From the NCBI GenBank assembly GCA_944389475.1, contig CALXMM010000011.1, forward strand, positions 1 to 64,000: a stretch of 64,000 bases of DNA. The letters run 5' to 3'. Under the pieces are notes generated by a model that saw only the letters and a list, made by a program, of their open reading frames with translations, did not search any database and was not told the DNA's origin. This document shows positions 1-9,362 of the stretch, one piece after another (positions within the stretch are counted from its first letter, which is position 1; the number at the start of each line of letters is the position of its first letter). This DNA comes from an uncultured Clostridia bacterium (lineage in GTDB: Bacteria; Bacillota; Clostridia; TANB77; CAG-508). The position numbers were made by a program, and so were the translations under genes.

Positions 1-93
1 ATACCAAACAAAGTATGTAAAACAACAGATTCTATAATATCAAGATTATCTAATATGTGCTATAGAGTGGAATGCAAGGGGAAAAGATTATAG
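1..93 (+). CDS. 3' end of an unidentified gene (partial)
   Basis: An open frame runs from the first base to a TAG stop at 91-93 and encodes about 30 residues, including Cys residues and a basic C-terminus. Its upstream part lies outside the window, so no function can be given. It sits ahead of a RusA-like gene, so it may belong to the same mobile-element module. It could also be a chance frame. Confidence 0.35.
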   Translation: MPNKVCKTTDSIISRLSNMCYRVECKGKRL

Positions 94-184
94 AATATAA
101 AATTCGAAAATAATGTAGCTATTTATAGTGATGGAATATAAATTAGGAAGGATAATATAAAAAATAGCTAGGAAGGAGGTAAAA

Positions 185-808
185 ATGTTTGAAAGAGGAA
201 TTGCAACATATGATAGAAATAACTTTAGAAAAAGATTAAGTGAGTTTTTAGATGTTGCAAATAAATATATGCAAGATGATGTAAACGAACACAATATTTA
301 TCAAGTTTTATACAGAACAGAATTATTTAGAAATGCAATATATAAATGTATAAAGCTAAAAAGACCATTGATAGGAGAAGAACCATTACCAGGAAAAGAA
401 TATGGCATTAGTCAGTATGAAAGTGAATATTCAAATGAAATCTTAAAAATAAAGATACATGAATTATTGCCACCAGTAAAAACGCCATATAATAATAAAA
501 GATTAGAGAATACTTGCCAAGCAATAGGTGAAAAGTACAAAGGTTTATTTACTAATAGAGAAGTTATTATTAGAGTACAAGTAAGTGTACCAAGAAATAA
601 TTGGGATATAGATAATAGAGATTTAAGATATATTTTTAATGGATTTGTTTATGGTGGACTTATTACAGATGATAATATTAAGTATGTAAGCTATATGTTA
701 GAAGGAATTAATGACAGAGAAAATTATATAAAAATATTTATTGGAGAAAAAAGAAATATTCAAAATATTTGTAATATAAATCCAAAAGAATATTTTGAAA
801 AAGTGTGA
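185..808 (+). CDS. RusA-like Holliday-junction resolvase (putative)
   Basis: A 207-residue protein with a good ribosome-binding site (AAGGAGG at 172-178). The C-terminal half has the pattern seen in RusA-family endonucleases: an Asp-rich DIDN motif near residue 145, then a short helix, a glycine-rich turn and a DD pair (ITDDN) before a beta strand. Known RusA proteins use such Asp residues to bind Mg and resolve four-way junctions in phages and mobile elements. The N-terminal about 90 residues are longer than in classical RusA (about 120 aa) and unrecognised. Its neighbour is a replication-relaxation-like gene, which fits a plasmid, phage or integrative element. The family assignment is inferred from the motif spacing only. 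Confidence 0.5.
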   Translation: MFERGIATYDRNNFRKRLSEFLDVANKYMQDDVNEHNIYQVLYRTELFRNAIYKCIKLKRPLIGEEPLPGKEYGISQYESEYSNEILKIKIHELLPPVKTPYNNKRLENTCQAIGEKYKGLFTNREVIIRVQVSVPRNNWDIDNRDLRYIFNGFVYGGLITDDNIKYVSYMLEGINDRENYIKIFIGEKRNIQNICNINPKEYFEKV

Positions 809-874
809 TTATTAATCAATTTTAAAATATCCAACTAGTCACACTTTTGAGGATTTCAAAAAATCACACTTTTT
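798..874 (+). terminator. Inverted repeat at the 3' end of the RusA-like gene, with two alternative 3' arms
   Basis: The 5' arm AAAAAGTGTGATT (798-810) overlaps the stop codon. It can pair with AATCACACTTTTT (862-874) or, less completely, with AGTCACACTTTT (837-848). Both 3' arms end in a T run, so either could act as an intrinsic terminator. The same AAAAAGTGTGAT stem recurs at about 16660. Confidence 0.5.
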
Positions 875-984
875 AATAAACATAGAAATACTTAAAAATA
901 AGGAAGAACGAATATTCTAAATACTGAAAAATTGTACATAGGTAGGGAGTATGTAACAGAAAAAACATATAAATACATGTAAGG

Positions 985-1026
985 GCGACTGGAGGCACAA
1001 GATGGTAATCTTGTGTCTTCTGTCGC
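985..1026 (+). ncRNA. 19-bp RNA hairpin upstream of the replication-relaxation-like gene
   Basis: GCGAC (985-989) pairs with GTCGC (1022-1026). After one T-T mismatch, 991-1003 pairs with 1008-1020, with two G-U pairs, leaving a four-base loop GGTA (1004-1007). It is far more GC-rich than its surroundings. No T tract follows, so it is not a normal terminator. It lies 56 bases ahead of the GTG start at 1082. It could be a structured leader, an antisense or replication-control RNA, or a recognition hairpin of a mobile element. Confidence 0.55.
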
Positions 1027-1081
1027 ATAGAAGTAAGTTGGAAGATAGGTAGAAATGTAAAAATGGTAGGAGGTGATTTAA

Positions 1082-2023
1082 GTGGAAAAGGAAAAGAGGA
1101 TATGTTTAAGAAATAGAGATTTTAATTTTATAATGTATTTATCTGAATATGGAATTATCACAAATGAAAATGTTAAATTATTTTATGATTCAAAATATTA
1201 TTATAAAAATAGATTGGCAAGTTTAGCAAAAGGTGAATTTGTAGAACGATTATATGGAAAAGTTGTATTAGGTAGAAAAGGGAAAAGTTATTTGAATGAA
1301 ACAGGATTAGGTTATAGAAATATAAATAGAAATGAAACTTATAAAAAGAGAATGGAAAGAATTAGTGATGTTTCTTGTAAAGTACAATTAGCTGGATGGT
1401 ACTTTGAGCCAAGTTGGAGGTGTAGCGTAAATACTTATACTAAAAGAGGTAATAGATTTATTGGTGTCATGTCGAGAGAAAAAAGATGGTGGCAAGAAGG
1501 TGATGAGGATTTTTACAAAAGATCTTATATAGTTTATTTTCTGCATAAAGATATTACACCAAGAGAATTAAAGTATATAGACAAAGAATTAGAAAGAAAT
1601 AAAAATGATTTTAAAGGTGCAATTATATTTATAGAAGATGAATGGCTCCTAAACCATCCAAAATTTTCAAATATAAATTTTAGCGAGAATTATATAATTC
1701 TATATCAAAAAGAAATATGGGAAATATTCAAAAAAATTCTAGATGAAGATTATATGAAAAATAGAATAATTAAGATATTTGGAGAAGATATTTATAGAGT
1801 AAAAGGATATATATATGAAATATATTGCAAAAAGGAAGATGATTTATATACATATATTTTTCCAATGCCTTTTGTTGATTTTAGTATTATGGATTGGATT
1901 AATGATATGGTAGATAGTAGTCTTTTTAGTAATACTAGATTTAAAGTTGTTTGTAATGATTTTTGCTTAGGAGAAGTTAGAAAGGTTTTGAAAGATGAGG
2001 TTGATGTGATTTGTATTATATAG
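1082..2023 (+). CDS. Replication-relaxation-like winged-helix protein (putative)
   Basis: 313 residues from a GTG start with AGGAGGT at 1068-1074. Residues 6-75 have the look of the winged-helix domain of the replication-relaxation family: an LRNRDFNFIMYLSEYGIIT helix pair, a recognition helix with YYKNRLASL, then a wing ending in GRKGKSYL. Those proteins occur on plasmids and integrative elements. The rest of the protein (about 100-313), with many aromatic and acidic residues, is unrecognised. The gene follows a strong RNA hairpin and precedes the restriction-modification operon, so it probably marks the left side of a mobile or formerly mobile segment. Confidence 0.45.
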   Translation: MEKEKRICLRNRDFNFIMYLSEYGIITNENVKLFYDSKYYYKNRLASLAKGEFVERLYGKVVLGRKGKSYLNETGLGYRNINRNETYKKRMERISDVSCKVQLAGWYFEPSWRCSVNTYTKRGNRFIGVMSREKRWWQEGDEDFYKRSYIVYFLHKDITPRELKYIDKELERNKNDFKGAIIFIEDEWLLNHPKFSNINFSENYIILYQKEIWEIFKKILDEDYMKNRIIKIFGEDIYRVKGYIYEIYCKKEDDLYTYIFPMPFVDFSIMDWINDMVDSSLFSNTRFKVVCNDFCLGEVRKVLKDEVDVICII

Positions 2024-2057
2024 AAATTAAAGAAATTTGAAAAATAATGTTGAATTA

Positions 2058-2086
2058 TTGAGAAAAATGACTTTTTATGATATAAA
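2058..2086 (+). promoter_or_regulatory. Probable promoter of the type I restriction operon
   Basis: TTGAGA (2058-2063) and TATAAA (2081-2086) are separated by 17 bases, and the hsdM start codon follows 34 bases later. An alternative -35 (TTGAAT, 2050-2055) is spaced less well. Confidence 0.5.
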
Positions 2087-2120
2087 GTAGTAAGAAACTA
2101 TAAAATAAGAGGTAAAAGAA

Positions 2121-3680
2121 ATGAATAACAAAAATATTAGAGAAAGAGAAGAATTACACAAAAAGATATGGGCAATAGCTGATGATTTGAGAGGTTCTGT
2201 TGATGGATGGGACTTTAAACAATATATATTGGGAATGATGTTTTATAGATATATTTCAGAAAATATAACAAATTATATAAATGAAGGAGAAAGAAAAGCT
2301 GGAGATAAAGATTTTGATTATGCAAAATTACCAGATGAAATTGCAGAAACGCAAAGAGAAGAATTAGTAAAAGAAAAGGGATTTTTTATATTACCTTCAG
2401 AACTATTTTGCAATGTTTGTAAAAAGGCAAAAAATGATGAAAACTTAAATGAAACGTTAGAAAGAGTATTTAATAATATAGAAAATTCTGCAAAAGGAGC
2501 AGAAAGTGAAGAAGATTTTGCAGGGTTATTTGATGATATAGATGTAAATAGTAATAAGTTAGGAGCAACAGTAGCTAAAAGAAATGATAAATTGGTAAAA
2601 ATATTAAATGGTATTGCAGACATTAAATTAGATGATTATAAAAATAACTCAATAGATGCTTTTGGTGATGCCTATGAATATTTAATGTCTATGTATGCAT
2701 CTAATGCTGGAAAATCTGGAGGAGAATTTTTTACACCTCAAGAAGTAAGTGAATTACTAACAAGACTTGCAGTAGTAGGTAAAAAATCTGTTAATAAAGT
2801 GTATGATCCGGCTTGTGGTTCTGGTTCATTACTTTTAAAATCTGCTAAAATATTAGGAAAAGATAATGTGAGAAATGGTTTTTATGGACAGGAAATAAAT
2901 TTAACTACATATAACTTATGCAGAATAAATATGTTTTTACATGATATAGGATATGATAAATTTGATATAGCTTGTGAAGATACGTTAACAAATCCACAAC
3001 ATTGGGATGATGAACCATTCGAAGTAATAGTATCGAATCCACCATATTCTATTAAATGGGCAGGAAATGATAATCCACTATTAATAAACGATCCAAGATA
3101 TTCACCAGCAGGAGTATTAGCACCTAAATCAAAAGCAGACTTTGCATTTATTATGCATTCTTTATCTTGGCTTGCAACAAATGGAACGGCTTCAATAGTA
3201 TGTTTTCCTGGAATACTTTATAGAGGTGGAGCAGAACAAAAAATAAGGAAATATTTAGTAGATAATAACTTTATTGATTGTATTATACAATTACCAGATA
3301 ACTTATTTTTTGGAACATCAATTGCAACATGTATAATGGTATTAAAGAAAAGTAAAAGAGATAATAGCATTTTATTTATAGATGCTTCAAAAGAATGCGT
3401 AAAAGTGGCTAATAATAACAAATTAACAGATGAAAATATAGAAAATATTGTAAAAATATTTACAGAAAGAAAAGATATAGATTATGTAGCAAAATTGGTA
3501 TCAAGTGCTGAAATAGGTGAAAATGATTATAATTTATCTGTTTCAACTTATGTAGAAAAAGAAGACAAAAGAGAAAAGATTGATATAGTAGAATTAAATA
3601 AACAAATAGATGAAATAGTAGCGAGAGAACAAGTGCTAAGAAATCAAATAGATAAGATAGTTAAAGAAATAGAGGTGTAA
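2121..3680 (+). CDS. hsdM: Type I restriction-modification system, modification (N6-adenine methyltransferase) subunit
   Basis: 519 residues, normal for HsdM. The N-terminal domain (about 10-150) is the helical HsdM N domain. The catalytic part has the SAM-binding motif DPACGSGSL (about 229-237) and the N6-adenine motif NPPY (305-308). The C-terminus is a helical, coiled-coil-like tail. HsdM pairs with HsdS to form the methyltransferase, and HsdR is added for cleavage. The gene starts an operon hsdM-HEPN-like-hsdS-hsdR with gaps of only a few bases or overlaps. No damage is visible, so the modification subunit should be functional. Confidence 0.96.
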   Translation: MNNKNIREREELHKKIWAIADDLRGSVDGWDFKQYILGMMFYRYISENITNYINEGERKAGDKDFDYAKLPDEIAETQREELVKEKGFFILPSELFCNVCKKAKNDENLNETLERVFNNIENSAKGAESEEDFAGLFDDIDVNSNKLGATVAKRNDKLVKILNGIADIKLDDYKNNSIDAFGDAYEYLMSMYASNAGKSGGEFFTPQEVSELLTRLAVVGKKSVNKVYDPACGSGSLLLKSAKILGKDNVRNGFYGQEINLTTYNLCRINMFLHDIGYDKFDIACEDTLTNPQHWDDEPFEVIVSNPPYSIKWAGNDNPLLINDPRYSPAGVLAPKSKADFAFIMHSLSWLATNGTASIVCFPGILYRGGAEQKIRKYLVDNNFIDCIIQLPDNLFFGTSIATCIMVLKKSKRDNSILFIDASKECVKVANNNKLTDENIENIVKIFTERKDIDYVAKLVSSAEIGENDYNLSVSTYVEKEDKREKIDIVELNKQIDEIVAREQVLRNQIDKIVKEIEV

Positions 3681-3686
3681 TATATA

Positions 3687-4226
3687 GTGTTTTTTGATAA
3701 TAATTGGAAAGAGAAAAATCCAGTTGTGAATCCATTATCAGATGATTGGTTTATTTGGTGTCCTAAAACCAAGAATATATGGGCTTGGAATGTATGTATA
3801 AAATGTTATATTAACATGTCTGAAATTATGGCGACAAATTTAAGAAATAATATAGGAAGTAATGATAATGTATATAATATTTTAGGATTTTTATTTTGCA
3901 TAAGACAAGCATTGGAATTATGTCTAAAAAGATTATGTGAAATCAAAAGGATAGAGATTATAGAAAATCATAAAGTATTGGATATTTATGCGAAGATAAA
4001 GAATTGTTATAATTGGAAAAAATATGGAATAATTGAAGAACAACTTAAAGATGCTTTAAAATTTATGCAAGAAAAAGACCAAATTTTTCGTTATCCATAT
4101 GATAATAAAAATATAGAATATGAAACAGTTGCAATTCATTTAAGTGACTGGTTATATCTAATTCATGCCTTATACTATGTCATAACAGAAGAGCAGGAAA
4201 GGAATGAAGAAAATGCACAATATTAA
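3687..4226 (+). CDS. HEPN-like protein inserted between hsdM and hsdS (putative)
   Basis: 179 residues from a GTG start six bases after hsdM; its end overlaps the hsdS start by 23 bases, so translation is probably coupled. The protein is helical. Residues 72-105 contain a pattern RQALELCLKRLC followed by an R-x6-H stretch (RIEIIENH), which resembles the catalytic motif region of HEPN-domain RNases. HEPN proteins often act as toxins or RNases in defence loci. It is not a standard Hsd subunit. The N-terminus, rich in Trp (residues 7-34), is unrecognised. The HEPN call is an inference from pattern only. Confidence 0.5.
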   Translation: MFFDNNWKEKNPVVNPLSDDWFIWCPKTKNIWAWNVCIKCYINMSEIMATNLRNNIGSNDNVYNILGFLFCIRQALELCLKRLCEIKRIEIIENHKVLDIYAKIKNCYNWKKYGIIEEQLKDALKFMQEKDQIFRYPYDNKNIEYETVAIHLSDWLYLIHALYYVITEEQERNEENAQY

Positions 4227-5313
4227 AGAATTAGTAAAAAAATTATGCCCAAATGGTGTTGAATATAAGGAATTAAATACTTTAGTTGATTATATACAAC
4301 CTACAAAATATATAGTAAAAAGTACAAAATATAATGATGAATATGATATCCCAGTATTAACGCCGGGTCAAACATTTATATTAGGATATACCAATGAGGC
4401 AGATGGGATATATAAAGCAAGTAAGGAAAAACCTGCAATATTATTTGATGATTTTACTACAGCTTTTAGATGGATAGATTTTGAATTTAAAGTAAAATCT
4501 TCAGCAGTAAAGATTTTAGTATTAAAAAGTAATGAAAATAATTTTAAATATATTTATTATGCAATGCAATGTATAAGTTATATTCCTAGTCAACATGCTA
4601 GGCATTGGATTTCAACTTATTCAAAAATCTTAATTCCAGTACCACCAATTGAAGTACAAAATGAAATAGTAAGAATATTAGATAATTTTACAGAGTTAGA
4701 AGCAGAATTGAAAGCAGAATTAGAAGCAAGAAAGAAACAATATGAATATTATAGAGATAAATTATTAAAAGAAACAAATGGAAATAAAACAGAGTTACAT
4801 GAATTTTTAAAAATAAAAAATGGTTGTGATTATAAAAAGTTAAATGTTGGAAAATATCCGGTATATGGTACAGGTGGAATAATGACCTATGTTGATGAAT
4901 ATGTCTATGATAAACCAAGTGTTTTAATTCCAAGAAAAGGCTCATTAGATAAACTTTATTATGTAGAAGTACCCTTTTGGAATGTTGATACAATATTTTA
5001 TACTGAAATTGATGAAAAAAAAGCAAATCCAAAATATATTTATTACTGTTTAGAAAATGAACATCTTGAACAATATAATCATGCAGGGGGAATTCCTAGT
5101 TTAACCCAAAAAGTTCTTAATCGTGTAAAAATTCCTTTACCTGAGCTAGAAGAACAACAGAAAATAGTCTCAATTTTAGATAGATTTGACAAACTATGCA
5201 ATGATATATCACAAGGTCTTCCAGCAGAAATAGAAGCAAGAAGAAAGCAATATGAATACTATAGAGATAAATTATTAAATTTCAAAGAATTAAAAGTAGA
5301 AAATAAGGAGTAA
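4204..5313 (+). CDS. hsdS: Type I restriction-modification system, DNA-specificity subunit
   Basis: 369 residues with the HsdS plan: target-recognition domain 1 (about 1-160), a central helical conserved region with EARKKQYEYYRDKLL, target-recognition domain 2 (about 195-335), and a second copy of that conserved region at the C-terminus. The N-terminal phrase KLCPNGVEYKEL is typical of the family. HsdS sets the recognition sequence for both methylation and cleavage. The two conserved regions are near-identical at the DNA level (4723-4767 and 5233-5277), which can allow recombination between recognition domains. The start overlaps the HEPN-like gene. Confidence 0.95.
   Translation: MKKMHNIKELVKKLCPNGVEYKELNTLVDYIQPTKYIVKSTKYNDEYDIPVLTPGQTFILGYTNEADGIYKASKEKPAILFDDFTTAFRWIDFEFKVKSSAVKILVLKSNENNFKYIYYAMQCISYIPSQHARHWISTYSKILIPVPPIEVQNEIVRILDNFTELEAELKAELEARKKQYEYYRDKLLKETNGNKTELHEFLKIKNGCDYKKLNVGKYPVYGTGGIMTYVDEYVYDKPSVLIPRKGSLDKLYYVEVPFWNVDTIFYTEIDEKKANPKYIYYCLENEHLEQYNHAGGIPSLTQKVLNRVKIPLPELEEQQKIVSILDRFDKLCNDISQGLPAEIEARRKQYEYYRDKLLNFKELKVENKE
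4723..4767 (+). repeat. hsdS internal direct repeat, copy 1
   Basis: A 45-base segment coding for EARKKQYEYYRDKLL. It matches copy 2 (5233-5277) at 41 of 45 positions by eye. Confidence 0.85.
5233..5277 (+). repeat. hsdS internal direct repeat, copy 2
   Basis: Second copy of the 45-base repeat, at the 3' end of hsdS, coding for EARRKQYEYYRDKLL. Confidence 0.85.
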
Positions 5314-5316
5314 GTT

Positions 5317-8300
5317 ATGAGTAAATACAATGTAGTAATGGAAATGAGTAGTTCAACAGTAGTAACTGAATATAAGCCAGTACAAAAGCGTTCAGATTCA
5401 TATCAAAGTGAAGCAGCATTAGAAAAAGAATTTATTAAAATGCTAGAAGAACAAGGCTATGATTATTTACAAATACATGATTCCAATTCACTTATAAATA
5501 ATTTGCGTAAACAATTAGAGTTATTAAATAAATATAACTTCACAGATAGTGAATGGGAAAGATTTTTCAATGATAATATTTGTAATAACAATGATGGAAT
5601 AGTTGAAAAGACAAGAAAGATACAAGAAGACAATATTCAGGTACTAAAAAGAGATGATGGAACAAGTAAAAACATTACATTGATAGATAAAAAATCTATT
5701 CATAATAATAGTTTACAAGTAATAAATCAATATGAAGAAAACGAAGGAAACTATAAAAATAGATATGATGTAACAATACTTGTAAACGGATTTCCATTAG
5801 TACATGTAGAACTAAAAAGAAGAGGAGTTGCTTTAAAAGAAGCATTTAACCAAATAAACAGATATCAAAGAGAAAGTTTTTGGGCAGGAAGTGGACTCTA
5901 TGAATATATTCAAATATTTGTAATTTCTAATGGTACAAGCACAAAATATTATTCTAATACAACAAGAGAGAACCATATAAAAGAAAAGAACAGTAATAGA
6001 AACAAGTGTAAAAAAACAAGTAATAGTTTTGAATTTACTTCTTATTGGGCAGATAGCAATAATAAAATAATTCCAGACTTAGTAGATTTTACAAGAACAT
6101 TTTTTTCAAAACATGCAATATTAAATATATTAACAAAATATTGTGTATTTACATCAGAAAACATGTTACTTGTAATGAGACCTTATCAAATAGTAGCAAC
6201 AGAAAGAATTTTAAATAGAATAGAAGTTTCTACAAATTATAAAAAGATGGGCACAATTGAAGCAGGTGGATATATATGGCATACAACAGGTTCTGGAAAA
6301 ACCCTTACATCGTTCAAAACTGCACAACTTGCAACTAATTTAGATTATATAGATAAAGTTTTATTTGTTGTAGATAGAAAAGACTTGGATTATCAAACAA
6401 TGAAAGAATATGATAAATTTCAAAAAGGTGCAGCAAATGGAAATAGAAATACAAAAATTTTACAAAAACAATTAGAAGATAAGACATCAAGAATTATAGT
6501 TACAACAATACAAAAACTTAGTGAGTTTGTAAAAAGAAATAAAAATCATCCAGCATATCAAAGACATTTAGTATTGATATTTGATGAATGCCATCGTTCT
6601 CAATTTGGTGATATGCACCAGATGATAGTTAAGAATTTTAAAAATTATCATTTGTTTGGATTTACAGGAACTCCAATATTTGCTAAAAATGCAGTAAATA
6701 AATCAAATCCAAACTTTTGCACAACAGAGCAAGCATTTGGAGAAAAGTTACATACATATACGATAGTAGACGCAATTAATGATGGAAATGTATTACCATT
6801 TAGAATAGACTATGTAAATACAGTAAAAGAAAAAGACGGAATGACAGATAAAGAAGTAGCAGCAATAAATACAGAAGAAGCGTTGTCATCACATGAAAGA
6901 GTAAGTAAAATAGTAGAATATATAATAGACCATTTTGACCAAAAAACAAAAAGAAATTCGTTCTATGATTTAAAGGGACAAAGAGTAAATGGATTTAACT
7001 CAATATTTGCTGTTAGCTCAATTCCTATGGCTAAAAAATATTACTTAGAATTTAAAAAACAATTGGAAGAAAAACATAAAGATTTGACCATTGCAACAAT
7101 ATATTCATATGCACCTAATGAGGAAGATAATAGTAATGGAATATTAGAAGATGAAGAATTTGAAACAGACTTACTAGATCAAAGTTCAAAAGAGTTTTTA
7201 GACTTTGTTATAGAGGAATATAATAAGAAATTTAAAACAAATTTTTCATCAGAGGGGAATGGATTCCAAGACTATTATAAAGACTTATCCGATAGGGTAA
7301 AAAATAGAGAAGTTGATTTATTGGTAGTAGTAAATATGTTTTTGACGGGATTTGATGCAACAACATTAAATACGCTATGGGTAGATAAAAACTTAAAACA
7401 ACATGGATTGATACAAGCGTATTCAAGAACAAACCGTATTTTAAACTCTGTAAAAACATATGGAAATATTGTATGCTTTAGAGATTTAGAAGAAGCTACA
7501 AATGATGCTATTGCACTATTTGGAGATAAACATGCAAGTGGAATTGTATTACTTAAATCTTATGAAGATTACTATTATGGTTATGAAGATGATAAAGGAA
7601 GAAAACATATAGGGTATGAAGAAAGAATAGCAATGTTGATACAAAAGTATCCATTAGGAGAGCAGATAATAGGAGAACAAAATAAGAAGGATTTTATAGT
7701 ATTAATGGGAAATATTTTAAGACTTAGAAATATATTATCTTCATTTGATAAATTTATAGGAAATGAAATATTATCAGAAAGAGATTTTCAAGACTATATT
7801 GGTACATATACAGATTTTTATGAAGAATTTAAATCAAAACCAGAAGAAGAGGAAAGCATTAAAGAAGATATAGTATTTGAAATGGAACTTGTAAAACAAG
7901 TAGAAGTAAATATAGATTATATTTTGATGTTAGTTGCTAAATATCATGATTCAAATTGTGAAAATAAAGAAATATTGGGCTCTATTGATAAGGCTATAAG
8001 ATCAAGTTTAGCACTTCGTTCAAAGAAAGAATTGATAGACAAATTTATTTCTAAGATAAATGCAGACACAAATGTATATAGTGATTGGACTAAATTTGTA
8101 AGAGAGCAAAAAGAAATAGATTTGGAGAATTTAATAAAAGAAGAAAATTTGAATGAAGAAGAAACAAGAAAATTTTTGGATAATTCATTTAGGGATGGAG
8201 AAGTTAAAACAACAGGTACAGATATAGAAAAAATATTACCACCAATGAGAAGATTTGGAGGAGGCAATAGAACAGAAAAGAAACAAACAATAATTGCTAA

Positions 8301-8445
8301 GATAAAAAAATTCTTTGAAAAGTATTTTGGAATAAATAGTTCAAATGAAGATGGAAATAATGATATACAATATGATATTACAGATGAAGAAAATAAAAAT
8401 AATTTATCAATGGTGGCTGAGGAAGAGGAAGAATATAAGAAATAA
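5317..8445 (+). CDS. hsdR: Type I restriction-modification system, endonuclease/translocase subunit
   Basis: 1042 residues, a full-length HsdR. The N-terminal nuclease domain shows D (RYDVTILVNG, about 150) and an E-x-K motif (VELKRR, about 164-168). Then come two RecA-like helicase domains: Walker A HTTGSGKT (about 323-330), DECH box (423-426), motif III GFTGTP (about 448) and later motifs including FLTGFDA and QAYSRTNR. The C-terminal region (about 800-1042) is helical. HsdR uses ATP to translocate DNA and cuts when blocked. It starts three bases after hsdS. Its acidic tail after residue 1010 is somewhat unusual. Confidence 0.96.
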   Translation: MSKYNVVMEMSSSTVVTEYKPVQKRSDSYQSEAALEKEFIKMLEEQGYDYLQIHDSNSLINNLRKQLELLNKYNFTDSEWERFFNDNICNNNDGIVEKTRKIQEDNIQVLKRDDGTSKNITLIDKKSIHNNSLQVINQYEENEGNYKNRYDVTILVNGFPLVHVELKRRGVALKEAFNQINRYQRESFWAGSGLYEYIQIFVISNGTSTKYYSNTTRENHIKEKNSNRNKCKKTSNSFEFTSYWADSNNKIIPDLVDFTRTFFSKHAILNILTKYCVFTSENMLLVMRPYQIVATERILNRIEVSTNYKKMGTIEAGGYIWHTTGSGKTLTSFKTAQLATNLDYIDKVLFVVDRKDLDYQTMKEYDKFQKGAANGNRNTKILQKQLEDKTSRIIVTTIQKLSEFVKRNKNHPAYQRHLVLIFDECHRSQFGDMHQMIVKNFKNYHLFGFTGTPIFAKNAVNKSNPNFCTTEQAFGEKLHTYTIVDAINDGNVLPFRIDYVNTVKEKDGMTDKEVAAINTEEALSSHERVSKIVEYIIDHFDQKTKRNSFYDLKGQRVNGFNSIFAVSSIPMAKKYYLEFKKQLEEKHKDLTIATIYSYAPNEEDNSNGILEDEEFETDLLDQSSKEFLDFVIEEYNKKFKTNFSSEGNGFQDYYKDLSDRVKNREVDLLVVVNMFLTGFDATTLNTLWVDKNLKQHGLIQAYSRTNRILNSVKTYGNIVCFRDLEEATNDAIALFGDKHASGIVLLKSYEDYYYGYEDDKGRKHIGYEERIAMLIQKYPLGEQIIGEQNKKDFIVLMGNILRLRNILSSFDKFIGNEILSERDFQDYIGTYTDFYEEFKSKPEEEESIKEDIVFEMELVKQVEVNIDYILMLVAKYHDSNCENKEILGSIDKAIRSSLALRSKKELIDKFISKINADTNVYSDWTKFVREQKEIDLENLIKEENLNEEETRKFLDNSFRDGEVKTTGTDIEKILPPMRRFGGGNRTEKKQTIIAKIKKFFEKYFGINSSNEDGNNDIQYDITDEENKNNLSMVAEEEEEYKK

Positions 8446-8469
8446 GAGGTATATAAATAGCACAGAAAA

Positions 8470-9327
8470 ATGAAAATAGAATATAAGTTGAATAAAAAAG
8501 GATTCTTAAAAGGAATAATTGATTTAAATCAGAAACAAATAGATAATTGTATTGATATATCAGAAATTAAATTTGCAGATATATTTGGTATTGTTTCAAT
8601 GACATTATTATTAAAAAAGGAATTTAATAATTGTAATAAAATGTCAATCATAATGCCTCGTAATTTAGATGTATCAAATTATTTACATATATCAGGATTT
8701 GTTGATTACATTAAAAAATTTGCAAATGTGAAGTATAATGGATTAAATATAATTTCTAAATTACATAGTGTTCCTAATATTAGTGATGATAAAGAATATA
8801 TACCATTTCAAGTAATTCATAATAATGATGATGTTGAATTAATTATAGAAAAAATAATTTCATGGTTAAAAAACAAAAATATACCAGAAGATGAAATAAG
8901 TAAAATATTTACATTATTAGTAGAAATTTTTCAGAATGCTATAGATCACAGTAATAGTAGAGATGGATGCATATTTGCAATGCAAAAATATCAATCGGAA
9001 TTGATGATTAGTATTGCAGATTTTGGAATAGGAATTAAAGAAGCATTAGCAAGAAACAAAAAATATGTAGGAGTTTTTAAAACTAATGAAGATACTATGA
9101 AATATATTTTCACTGAAAAAAATTATATTAACAGTGAAAATGATAAATTTAGAGGAAATGGATTTTATTGTCTAAATAATTTATCGACAGAAAGAAAAAT
9201 GAATTTCTTTATAATTTCAAGAGATGGATTTTATTCTTCTGAGTATATAAGAGGTAAGAACCAAAGAGAAAGTATGAAAATTTATGATTTAGAAGGAACA
9301 CATGTGAATTTTTGCATAAATTTATAA
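8470..9327 (+). CDS. STAS-like/GHKL ATPase protein (anti-sigma-factor-kinase-like)
   Basis: 285 residues. Residues 1-100 look like a STAS-type alpha/beta domain (strand-helix order with KFADIFGIVSMTLLL and a NYLHISGF segment). Residues 140-285 form a GHKL ATPase: N box EIFQNAIDHS (about 155-164), G1 box ADFGIGI (about 182-188) and G2 box RGNGFYCL (about 227-234). There is no phospho-acceptor His domain, so it resembles anti-sigma kinases such as SpoIIAB or RsbW rather than sensor kinases. It follows hsdR by 24 bases and has only a weak ribosome-binding site. The next gene is STAS-like, which suggests a partner-switching pair. Confidence 0.65.
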   Translation: MKIEYKLNKKGFLKGIIDLNQKQIDNCIDISEIKFADIFGIVSMTLLLKKEFNNCNKMSIIMPRNLDVSNYLHISGFVDYIKKFANVKYNGLNIISKLHSVPNISDDKEYIPFQVIHNNDDVELIIEKIISWLKNKNIPEDEISKIFTLLVEIFQNAIDHSNSRDGCIFAMQKYQSELMISIADFGIGIKEALARNKKYVGVFKTNEDTMKYIFTEKNYINSENDKFRGNGFYCLNNLSTERKMNFFIISRDGFYSSEYIRGKNQRESMKIYDLEGTHVNFCINL

Positions 9328-9333
9328 AATATA

Positions 9334-9362
9334 TTGACAAACGGAAAAAATATTAGTATAAT
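9334..9362 (+). promoter_or_regulatory. Consensus sigma-A promoter for the STAS-winged-helix gene
   Basis: TTGACA (9334-9339), a 17-base spacer, then TATAAT (9357-9362). Both hexamers are perfect, so this is one of the strongest promoters in the window. Transcription would begin near 9369. Confidence 0.85.

Noticed and set aside
4688..5032. Long open frame on the minus strand inside hsdS
   Set aside because: It is antisense to a clear HsdS, rich in Leu/His/Tyr as expected from AT-rich complement, and has no ribosome-binding site.
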